DNA of 34,876 nucleotides, taken from NCBI GenBank assembly GCA_028282905.1, contig JANQGW010000235.1:1-34876 (forward strand). The letters are read 5' to 3'. Both the position numbers and the translations under genes were made by a program. Positions 8,125 through 15,082 of the stretch are shown here, piece after piece (position 1 is the stretch's first letter; every line of letters begins with the position of its first letter). Source of the stretch: Sedimentisphaerales bacterium (GTDB taxonomy: Bacteria > Planctomycetota > Phycisphaerae > Sedimentisphaerales > Anaerohalosphaeraceae). A model generated the notes under the pieces. It was not told the origin of the DNA, searched no databases, and saw only the letters and a list, made by a program, of their open reading frames with translations.

Positions 8125-10194
8125 TTATTCAACTTCCGTGATGCAGGTTGGGTAGGTACCGCAGTCGAGCCAGGCTGCCGCAAATTCGGCAAAATCCAGA
8201 AGATTTACTTTGCAATCGCCAGTCACATCATATTCCGGTTCTTCCACACAGAACGGACCGTTACAGGCAACGTAAAGATCTGCCGCTTCATATACGTCCA
8301 GAGCATAGTTATAGACCCGAACGTCATCGACCAGACCATTGAAGAAGTTGGCGCCGGCCGGAACCTGACCAATCATGAAATCACCGGCCAAATCATCCAG
8401 CGTATCGGTAACTGCAACTTCGGCAACCAACAGGCCATTGGCAAACGTCTTCTGGAACTGACCGTCAAAGGTACAGACAAAATGCGACCATTCGTTATTG
8501 GTCAATACGCCCGCAGGGGTATTGCGTGTTTCGCCCGGCAAATAAGTGCTGTAGTTCAGCATACCGTCTGTTGAATGCTGACCAATCCAGAAGGTATGCG
8601 GAATTTCTTCACTGGCTGTTTCCCATTTGGAAACAATCCCTTTCCAGTCACCTGTAATATCGCGAGGCTTGGCCCAGAAACAGATACTCATGCCACCGTC
8701 CCGCATAACAGGAACATTGCCGAAATTGATAAAGTCATCGGCACCGTCGCAGTCGGCCGCCAGGCTGCCGCAGATACCTTCCGCATAGGCGATACCGTTT
8801 TGCTCTGTGCCGTCATAACCGTTGCCGGAAATATCGTTCGGATCACCGTCCAGGGGCCAGTGCGCAATAAGCATTTTGACAGTCAGCGCAGCTGTGCCGG
8901 AATCTGCCTCCGCACCATTCGACGTGATCGTCACCTTGCAGTAATACGCATTGCCGTTCATTGCCTCTGTGACAGTATTTACCGTCAGCGTTGCTGCTGT
9001 TTCACCGCTCATCAGGACATCATTTTCGTACCATTGGTATTCCAGACCCGTGCTGTCACCGGTGAAAGGATTGATAGCGGCAACAGTAAACATCGCATTT
9101 TCGCCTTCGCCTACTACTTGATTGGCCGGGGTCAACGAATCAATATCCGGAACCGACAGGGCCGTATAGAATGTCCAAACCGGGCCAACAATGTTATTGG
9201 GGTCTTCAAGCGGATAGGTTCCGCCCTGACCATCATCAAGAATTTCAATGATCTGCCAGCGATAGACCTGGTCACGCTGCAATGCACCCACATTATAAGA
9301 AGCCGTCGCCTGAACCGGGTCACCGGCATCCACATCAGCAACAAAGTACAGATTTGGATCGGACGGATTCGCGAACGTCCCGAATAAAGAGTGCTTCTTT
9401 ATTGTCGGAATCAGCAAATCATTCGCATCCATTGCGGTATTCCATGTCAATGTCACATCGTCAACGTCAACCTTGTCACCAGTACCGAGCGGGTCATTCG
9501 CGGGTTCCGGATCATGCGGCGGTGTCACAAAGTCAGAATCAAAAGCAAAACCCGTAATTGCACCCCAAGTGTTCACATTTGATGAAATCGTGACAACCAC
9601 ATCATCACCGCCTGAAGGAATGACGAAAACAACATAAGTAGTATTGCTGCCTCCATTCGCGGTAGTCGTCAGGGCTGCACTCTCTGACCCCGCCTGAACA
9701 TCCACATTCCAGGTTTCATCCACTCCGTCACCATCCGTCAACAGCACCGTCAACAAAAAGGCCTCTGCTGATGAACGTGTGATCGTAAAGACATAGGGAA
9801 TATCTCCCCATGCAAGAACCGGTGTGCTCGTCAGGGCATTGCCCGCGGCCGGGTCTTCGATTTGGCCAAAGTTGCCGTCGCCAGACCATCGGCCCGTCGC
9901 GCCTGCCAGTGTAATATCGGCAATATAGCTTGGCTGCAGGACCGCGCTGTCTGCCGCCGCGGCGGTCAATGAGGAGGCGTCATAAGGAGAATTCCAAGTA
10001 CCATCCGGAGAATTCAAACCGTAAATCACGTACCCATCCGTCCCGTACTCGAAGTCGCCTTCAAGCGCCGCTGCTGTTCGCCAATTGGACTGGGTCGTGG
10101 TATCTTCGCCCACCAGGGTCACCGCAAGGACACTGGGGGAAAGCACCACTGCTATAGCCGCCATGAAGAACAATAAAAACCTGTACTGTTTCAT
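8125..10194 (-). CDS. Secreted Ig-like/LamG protein with dockerin-like tail (paralogue 1)
   Basis: 689 residues from ATG 10194 with GGGAGGT 6 bases upstream. Signal peptide 1-24 (MKQYRFLLFFMAAIAVVL). Residues 25-221 are the exported SNWRTAAALE module also present twice in the HzsA-related protein. Then come an FN3-like domain (225-343), an Ig-like domain (345-439), a LamG domain (443-642) and a dockerin-like half repeat (DVTGDCKVNLLDFAEFAAAW, 655-678). From residue 225 on it aligns closely to the neighbouring 668-residue protein, including long near-identical stretches such as GTFANPSDPNLY and NIVGPVWTFYTALS, so the pair arose by tandem duplication. No enzyme motif is seen; an extracellular binding role is inferred. 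Confidence 0.86.
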   Translation of the reverse strand: MKQYRFLLFFMAAIAVVLSPSVLAVTLVGEDTTTQSNWRTAAALEGDFEYGTDGYVIYGLNSPDGTWNSPYDASSLTAAAADSAVLQPSYIADITLAGATGRWSGDGNFGQIEDPAAGNALTSTPVLAWGDIPYVFTITRSSAEAFLLTVLLTDGDGVDETWNVDVQAGSESAALTTTANGGSNTTYVVFVIPSGGDDVVVTISSNVNTWGAITGFAFDSDFVTPPHDPEPANDPLGTGDKVDVDDVTLTWNTAMDANDLLIPTIKKHSLFGTFANPSDPNLYFVADVDAGDPVQATASYNVGALQRDQVYRWQIIEILDDGQGGTYPLEDPNNIVGPVWTFYTALSVPDIDSLTPANQVVGEGENAMFTVAAINPFTGDSTGLEYQWYENDVLMSGETAATLTVNTVTEAMNGNAYYCKVTITSNGAEADSGTAALTVKMLIAHWPLDGDPNDISGNGYDGTEQNGIAYAEGICGSLAADCDGADDFINFGNVPVMRDGGMSICFWAKPRDITGDWKGIVSKWETASEEIPHTFWIGQHSTDGMLNYSTYLPGETRNTPAGVLTNNEWSHFVCTFDGQFQKTFANGLLVAEVAVTDTLDDLAGDFMIGQVPAGANFFNGLVDDVRVYNYALDVYEAADLYVACNGPFCVEEPEYDVTGDCKVNLLDFAEFAAAWLDCGTYPTCITEVE

Positions 10195-10248
10195 AATAGA
10201 CCTCCCGATAAATAAATTAACATCAACCATATTCCTTTAACACCCTTG

Positions 10249-10265
10249 AGGAGTTCCAAACTCCT
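10249..10265 (-). other. Small stem-loop in the leader of the 689-residue gene
   Basis: Perfect 7-bp inverted repeat AGGAGTT / AACTCCT with a 3-base loop, 54 bases before the start codon. The arm AGGAGTT itself resembles an anti-SD target, so the stem might modulate translation; this is speculative. Confidence 0.3.
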
Positions 10266-10312
10266 GATTATTCACTTGCATCTGTCTTGCTTTTTGATTT
10301 CATCCGTCTCAA

Positions 10313-10361
10313 CTTCACACAACAGTTGGCCGCTTTCAGGCGGCCAACTCTTGCAGTGAAG
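10313..10361 (-). terminator. Terminator-like hairpin after the PEP-CTERM gene
   Basis: Perfect 10-bp stem AGTTGGCCGC / GCGGCCAACT (10324-10349) with a 6-base loop. An outer CTTCAC / GTGAAG pairing (10313-10318 with 10356-10361) extends it across an internal loop. It starts about 30 bases past the PEP-CTERM stop on the minus strand. There is no U tract, so the terminator role is probable but not certain. Confidence 0.5.
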
Positions 10362-10392
10362 TCTGTTGAAAAGATGAATGTTCAACAAATAG

Positions 10393-11145
10393 TTATTTCT
10401 TTCTTCGCAGGCAGGCCAAGCCGCCCATCCCCAGAAGCACCAACGTCGCAGGTTCCGGAACGCCGACCGCATCCCAAGAGACCGGACCCATATAGGCGTT
10501 CTGTGTTCTGCCGTCGTTATAAATACCTTCGAGAACGAACAAGCTGCCGGCATATACATTATCAATGTCAAAAAAGATCATATCCTGTATGCCATTAGCA
10601 GCTGCCAGGATATCACTGGTTGCAGAACTGCCGATTTCATCGCCTGCTTCGGCATCCACCCCTGTTTCACCGTAAATGCCGTCGCCATCAAGATCGAGCA
10701 GTTCCGTCAAAGACGCTGAAAAACCAAAGTCAGCCGCCCATTCGACTTCGGCCAAGATGTCATGCATGAGGCCAACACGGACGGTAGCGGCATCTTGATT
10801 AATGGTGAACGCAAACTGACTCAACGCAATACCACCGGGGGCATCGGTCACACCATCATCATCAGCACCCAAACTGTCGATCGCCGGGAAACCGCCGTAC
10901 TGGCCACCGGCAGAGATATAGCTCCAGAAAGGACCTTCCCCGGTAGAGGCGACAGTCCAATGGACTCCTGCTGTCGTCCCGTAGATATTGTCACCATCCA
11001 GGTCGTACGGCTTAGCCGTTCCCGATGTCCGCCATTCGGCGGCGGTTCCATCGACTTCATTCCCCACAAATGTTACTACGCTTGCCTGCGCAGCCACCGC
11101 GACACACAGTACGGTCGCAATTACAAAAAACAGTTTTCTTTCCAT
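10393..11145 (-). CDS. PEP-CTERM sorted exported protein
   Basis: 250 residues from ATG 11145, preceded by GGAGGT with 7-base spacing. Signal peptide 1-21 (MERKLFFVIATVLCVAVAAQ). The C-terminus is a complete PEP-CTERM tail at 229-250: VPEP, a hydrophobic helix TLVLLGMGGLACL, then RRKK. Such tails are known to be processed by exosortase in bacteria with exopolysaccharide; no exosortase gene is in the window. Residues 23-57 (VVTFVG, EWRTSG, DLDGDNIYG) resemble the start of the SNWRTAAALE module of the neighbouring proteins, so it may be a diverged member of that family. Flanked by its own terminator-like hairpins, so probably a single-gene unit. Confidence 0.88.
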   Translation of the reverse strand: MERKLFFVIATVLCVAVAAQASVVTFVGNEVDGTAAEWRTSGTAKPYDLDGDNIYGTTAGVHWTVASTGEGPFWSYISAGGQYGGFPAIDSLGADDDGVTDAPGGIALSQFAFTINQDAATVRVGLMHDILAEVEWAADFGFSASLTELLDLDGDGIYGETGVDAEAGDEIGSSATSDILAAANGIQDMIFFDIDNVYAGSLFVLEGIYNDGRTQNAYMGPVSWDAVGVPEPATLVLLGMGGLACLRRKK

Positions 11146-11181
11146 CGTACTACCTCCAATAAATAAATTCTTTTCACTTTC

Positions 11182-11202
11182 GTTTACAAAACACCTGTAA
11201 AC
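11182..11202. promoter_or_regulatory. Inverted repeat upstream of the PEP-CTERM gene
   Basis: Perfect 7-bp palindromic arms GTTTACA / TGTAAAC separated by 7 bases, 37 bases upstream of the PEP-CTERM start. Size and spacing fit an operator or a short leader hairpin. No regulator can be named from the sequence. Confidence 0.3.
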
Positions 11203-11321
11203 TTCACACCCTTTACACACACTTCATTCACTTTCAATTTCAATCTTGACTTTTCAAACAGCTTCTCATACTGTTTCTTCGTGTCGTGCAGGCGCAGAAA
11301 AAGCCCGCGATACACCCACGG

Positions 11322-11364
11322 ACCAGCGTCTGCCGTCCAAAACAGGACGCTGGTTCGCTTTTTT
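11322..11364. terminator. Terminator-type hairpin with T/A tract
   Basis: Nine-base inverted repeat ACCAGCGTC / GACGCTGGT (11322-11330 and 11346-11354) followed on the plus strand by TTCGCTTTTTT. Read on the minus strand the hairpin follows an A6 tract, 91 bases past the end of the pseudopilin A gene. It probably ends the sigma-FecR-pseudopilin transcript, possibly bidirectionally. Confidence 0.5.
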
Positions 11365-11383
11365 CTTACTTGATAAATAACCT

Positions 11384-11404
11384 CAGTCCACTGCCCCTGG
11401 ACTG
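11384..11404 (-). terminator. Small stem-loop after pseudopilin A
   Basis: Perfect 7-bp inverted repeat CAGTCCA / TGGACTG with a 7-base loop, 41 bases past the pseudopilin A stop and just before the larger hairpin at 11322-11354. The two may act together at the 3' end of the operon. Confidence 0.35.
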
Positions 11405-11445
11405 CTAAAAGCCTGATTTTAAGCTAAACATTCTCTCTTGCATGC

Positions 11446-12276
11446 TTACCAAGAGTCATCACCGGATAGTTTTGCCAAATCAACTTCTGATGTTTTTTCA
11501 AAATCTTTATGCCAGTTAAAGCTCCAGAGATTTTCAAGTTTAACTTTTGACGCAGAGCCATCCATAAATGCCATGTTGATACCACGATTATGCCGGTCCA
11601 GGCAAACTCGTGCCATATCCATGCCCCAATTGCCCGGCCGGAGCGGATCAGCAGCAATCAATTTTTCCCAAAAGTCCTTTTTGGGAACATCCCCATATTG
11701 CAAAGGTCTCGGATTCGTACCAAACCAGGTACAGTCGGCCAGCATCGGAATCGTCGAGGCGCTGGTACTGACCATGGTGGTACGCCATTGCTTTTCAGGA
11801 GCATTCCGCCAGCCTGGATCATCCGGAAGATCGACCTCATTGATCCACAAATTCGTTCCATAGCTGCCGTAATTTTTATAAGCATCCGGGCCAAACTGGT
11901 GCATGACCATAATCTCACCGCCCCATTGCGTAAAGGTCGAACCGACACCGCCCTGCGGACCGCTCTCCTTTTTAGCTTCCGGACACAAACGCAGGTGATC
12001 CACTTCGCCATACAGCGACGACAGCAGCGGCATCCATCCGCCCTGTGTAATGCCGGTGACCCAGACATTATTTTCAATCCAGAACTTGTGGTCATTATCA
12101 ACCGTATAAGTCAAAAAGATTGTTGACCATTGACGTACATTGGAGCGGCAAACAACTGTCCGCGCCTGCTTTTTGGCTTTTCTCAGCCCCGGCAGAATTA
12201 TTGCCATTAACAATCCAATAATCGCAATGACCACCAGCAGTTCGATTAATGTAAAAGCTTTTCTTTTCTTTTCCAT
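11446..12276 (-). CDS. Prepilin-type protein with H-X9-DG domain (pseudopilin A)
   Basis: 276 residues from ATG 12276 (AGGGA 7 bases upstream); an in-frame GTG at 12300 would add only a non-pilin-like octapeptide. The N-terminus KRKAFTLIELLVVIAIIGLL is a class III pilin signal, unusual in having Ala instead of Gly before the cleavage point. The C-terminal HNRGINMAFMDG is an exact H-X9-DG motif, the hallmark of the large planctomycete/lentisphaeral prepilin family; YGSYGTNLWIN is another family feature. It starts 30 bases after the FecR stop and is the third gene of the sigma-FecR-pseudopilin operon. That linkage suggests the pilin-like protein is part of the signalling or export output, but its function is unknown. 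Confidence 0.9.
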   Translation of the reverse strand: MEKKRKAFTLIELLVVIAIIGLLMAIILPGLRKAKKQARTVVCRSNVRQWSTIFLTYTVDNDHKFWIENNVWVTGITQGGWMPLLSSLYGEVDHLRLCPEAKKESGPQGGVGSTFTQWGGEIMVMHQFGPDAYKNYGSYGTNLWINEVDLPDDPGWRNAPEKQWRTTMVSTSASTIPMLADCTWFGTNPRPLQYGDVPKKDFWEKLIAADPLRPGNWGMDMARVCLDRHNRGINMAFMDGSASKVKLENLWSFNWHKDFEKTSEVDLAKLSGDDSW

Positions 12277-12306
12277 TTCCAATCCCTTATAATCCCACAC
12301 AACTTA

Positions 12307-13992
12307 TTATCTTCTGCGAAGCTCAAGCTTCGGCATAGCAAATACGCCCCAGGAAAAACCATGATTCCCATCAAAATCAGTGACGACCAGGGAAAGGTAG
12401 CGATCCTGTCCGGTCAGGTCAATGCTGACCTCAGTTGCCGTATCAGAGTACTTGGCCTGCTCTTTGCTCGAACGAACCTTTCCGTCAACCAGCACCCATA
12501 AACTGCTGACCGGGGTTCCACCGCCAAAGGTCGGATCTTCCGCGACATTCTGGCTGATGCCGTACAATGTTGAAAATTTGACAATCTCAATACCCGGCAA
12601 CGCCTGACGAATTGCTTCAAGATCAAACGTCACTCCCTGGTTACCGTGAATGTAAATTGCCGGTTGCTGCTGTGTCCCATAGGTCACCCCATCAAGAACC
12701 AGCGGGTTAGACCGATTGAATTCATGTTGTATAATACCACCGTTAGAAATATCGCCAAAAGAACAGCCATTCGTGTCCGGACAATTTTCAAACTGAGTTC
12801 CACCCAGGCTTATCAGATTAACACCGATACCTCCGTCAGGAACAAACAGGCAATCAACAAATGGTGATGCAGGTATTGCTACACACTTGCCGGAAGTCGG
12901 CTTATTGAGTAACCCATCATATCGCCGAGGTGTAATCCGCCCCGCATCCAGATTGAGAACATGGCCAATCGTTCCGGTTCCGAAACCGTTGCCGCCTCCG
13001 ACCACATCGGCTAAGTTGAAGTTTTGACCGTGCCAGACAAACCCTGTTTCGGAATCGATTTCACGCACATAACGGCCGTCCTCCCACGGAATCGTTTGAA
13101 TCACACTGGTTCCGGCCTTAACGCTGCGTGCCTGCTCAGCAACAATCGTTTCACTTTCAATTTCAGAACCCACAGCCCCCGCTAAAATATTCGCCTTACC
13201 GGTAAACATATGCACCCGGCTGGAACCGTTGCCTTCGACGCTAACGCCAAACTCGGTGCCAAGGTCCACCACACTGCACGATGGTGTATGTACCGTAAAG
13301 CCGGTGGCGTAGCGGGAAACTTTCGCCGTGAGATTGCCGGAATCCAAAAAGAGACTGTTGATCCCTTCCAGTTTGAATTTGGCCGGAGACTCAATGGTGA
13401 CAATCGCGCCCTGTTCAAGTGTGATCTGAGCGATGCCTTTGACCAAAAGCATTTCTTCAGACTGCTTGAGAACATCGCCACTGATTGGCGCATCGCCTTT
13501 TACAACCCATTCGGCATTGATAGAATCAGATAAATAACCGACCGATGGAAGAACGGGATTGAGCTTGACCATTGCCACAACCATTAAAACGGCCGCGGCT
13601 GAAATAATCGCGGTAAAGACTGAAAACTTGCTGATCTTGCGGGACACCCGAATTCGTTCGGCTATTCTGATCGGCTCACGGCCTACCTCATAACAGGCTT
13701 CTTCGGGAATATCAATGCTCGGTGCCATCATTTCCGATTCGGCCAATGCCAGCATCGTCGGCCAGATTTCATTGTCGGCCAACTGATCAACAGCAGAAGG
13801 CATCGCGTTGGCGTCAGGAGCCACGCCATGTCGAATCTCGGCATAATTGCTCATGAAGTCAGCATAGTATTCTACTGCCCCAGACTCACTGCCAAGCCAG
13901 TCCTCCAGCCGGTCAAACTGCTCATCCGTAATGGTCCCGTCGATCAGCTCCAGGATGAGTTCATTGATTTCAATTTTCTTTCGTGGTTCCAT
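12307..13992 (-). CDS. FecR-type transmembrane protein with C-terminal NPCBM-like domain
   Basis: 561 residues; its ATG shares one base with the sigma factor stop (TAATG), so the two are translationally coupled. Residues 8-90 form a helical cytoplasmic region (ELILELIDGTITDEQFDRLE), the likely sigma-binding part. A single membrane helix lies at about 121-145. A FecR domain follows at about 160-275 (LLVKGIAQITLEQGAIVTIE, SVVDLGTEFGV). The C-terminal half (about 320-555) is a beta-rich domain resembling NPCBM-type carbohydrate-binding modules (HGNQGVTFDLEAIRQALP, SSLWVLVDGKV). In Bacteroidetes FecR proteins transmit a surface signal to an ECF sigma factor; by analogy this one would sense a ligand outside and control the sigma factor. 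The C-terminal domain assignment is by pattern only. Confidence 0.85.
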   Translation of the reverse strand: MEPRKKIEINELILELIDGTITDEQFDRLEDWLGSESGAVEYYADFMSNYAEIRHGVAPDANAMPSAVDQLADNEIWPTMLALAESEMMAPSIDIPEEACYEVGREPIRIAERIRVSRKISKFSVFTAIISAAAVLMVVAMVKLNPVLPSVGYLSDSINAEWVVKGDAPISGDVLKQSEEMLLVKGIAQITLEQGAIVTIESPAKFKLEGINSLFLDSGNLTAKVSRYATGFTVHTPSCSVVDLGTEFGVSVEGNGSSRVHMFTGKANILAGAVGSEIESETIVAEQARSVKAGTSVIQTIPWEDGRYVREIDSETGFVWHGQNFNLADVVGGGNGFGTGTIGHVLNLDAGRITPRRYDGLLNKPTSGKCVAIPASPFVDCLFVPDGGIGVNLISLGGTQFENCPDTNGCSFGDISNGGIIQHEFNRSNPLVLDGVTYGTQQQPAIYIHGNQGVTFDLEAIRQALPGIEIVKFSTLYGISQNVAEDPTFGGGTPVSSLWVLVDGKVRSSKEQAKYSDTATEVSIDLTGQDRYLSLVVTDFDGNHGFSWGVFAMPKLELRRR

Positions 13993-14564
13993 TATCGCAT
14001 CTCCCAGGCGGCCAGGGTGTTTCGAATGCAGTCATGCAGCAGGCTGTGTATCCGTGCAAGACTGCGATAAAGTCCCGTCCGTGACCGACCCGTCAGTTCC
14101 GCTACTTTCTTGGTGGAAATATCACGCGTGTATCTCATCTCGATCAACTTTTTATCCTTGACGTTGAGCTTCTCAACACAATGCTCCACCGCAGAGGTTC
14201 GAGACTGTTTTCTTTCACGCTGGCTGGTGCTGGCAATGGCTTCCACCTTTGCCCAGATTTCATCATTGAACTGCTTCATTGTTTTGCGTTTCTGCCGGCG
14301 GTATTGAAGAATCCGAAAGCGGGCAACCGTAATAGCCCATCCCACGAAATTCGTTCCCTCTTCAAACTCATCGAACTTTTCCCACAGGATTGTCGCTGTT
14401 TCCTGAATAATATCATCAGCACTGTGAGAATCCGGAACCAGCATGAGGATGTAGCCGTATAGCTGCTTCTGGCAACTCATAAAGTGGCTGAAAAAACGTT
14501 CTGCTCTTGATCCGCCGGTCATGTCTCCGCCGCCATTGACATTATTGAAAAATTTCGCTGACAT
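13992..14564 (-). CDS. RNA polymerase sigma-70 family factor (ECF, Rhodopirellula/Verrucomicrobium type)
   Basis: 190 residues from ATG 14564 with GGAGAAG upstream; an ATG at 14522 is the alternative start. Region 2 is clear at about 33-95 (LVPDSHSADDIIQETATILW, NFVGWAITVARFRILQYRR), and region 4 with its helix-turn-helix at about 138-182 (LIEMRYTRDISTKKVAELTG, SRTGLYRSLARIHSLL). Length and motifs match the planctomycete/verrucomicrobial ECF group that pairs with FecR proteins. It directs RNA polymerase to a regulon, probably including this locus and itself. Its stop overlaps the FecR start by one base. A sigma-70-like promoter is visible about 40 bases upstream. Confidence 0.93.
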   Translation of the reverse strand: MSAKFFNNVNGGGDMTGGSRAERFFSHFMSCQKQLYGYILMLVPDSHSADDIIQETATILWEKFDEFEEGTNFVGWAITVARFRILQYRRQKRKTMKQFNDEIWAKVEAIASTSQRERKQSRTSAVEHCVEKLNVKDKKLIEMRYTRDISTKKVAELTGRSRTGLYRSLARIHSLLHDCIRNTLAAWEMR

Positions 14565-14603
14565 TTCAGATTCACTTCTCCACTAAAATCAGCAATATGC
14601 TTC

Positions 14604-14632
14604 ACTATAAATACATCGCGTAGTCACCTCAA
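14604..14632 (-). promoter_or_regulatory. Candidate sigma-70-like promoter of the sigma-FecR-pilin operon
   Basis: On the minus strand TTGAGG, a 17-base spacer, then TATAGT. The expected start of transcription is near 14597, giving a leader of about 33 bases before the sigma factor ATG. The match to consensus is 4/6 and 5/6. This is a consensus match only, without experimental support. Confidence 0.4.
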
Positions 14633-15082
14633 AAAGTCGCGCAAAAACAACCCCGGATCAAAAAAATACTGTGTTTATTCAAACTTGCTGTAATCCGCTT
14701 TTTCAATACTGATATAACCTATTTTGATCGCTGTTTTCTTTGTTTTCTGACTTGTATCTTAAAAGTTATTTATAAAAATAAACAATTTTCTCATCTTTGC
14801 GACTCTATGCGGACAGCCGCAAATATACAGCCGCAAATATATAGATACAGATTAACCCTCCCGCCCCAAAGAATTCAGCACTCAGATTTGTGTCTTTTAT
14901 GTCTCAAGCAGTAGGCGCAGAAAAAACTCCCTACGCCCCTTTAATTCTACGCTTTACAAAACCTTCTTGTTCGCCCTTTTCTATATCGACAATAAAAGTA
15001 TTTAGAGCCTCCCTACCACTCCCCAACAAAATGTCTTGCCGGCTAAATACAGTTAATGCGTATGAGCTTTCAAGGAAATGTT
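14633..15082. other. Intergenic region between glycosidase and sigma factor
   Basis: About 450 bases without a credible gene. The left part is AT-rich. A short plus-strand reading frame at 14890-15159 lacks a ribosome-binding site and overlaps the glycosidase 3' end, so it is not called. A weak GTAGG / CCTAC stem around a T6 run (on the minus strand) near 14905-14935 could end the glycosidase transcript. Confidence 0.4.
14814..14841. repeat. Two tandem copies of a 14-bp sequence
   Basis: CAGCCGCAAATATA occurs twice head to tail, in AT-rich DNA 250 bases upstream of the sigma factor. It could be a protein-binding direct repeat or simple slippage; nothing further can be said. Confidence 0.6.

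Noticed and set aside
8575..9387. Plus-strand reading frame of 270 codons
   Set aside because: Antisense to the FN3/Ig/LamG region of the 689-residue protein; no recognisable family and no start signal.
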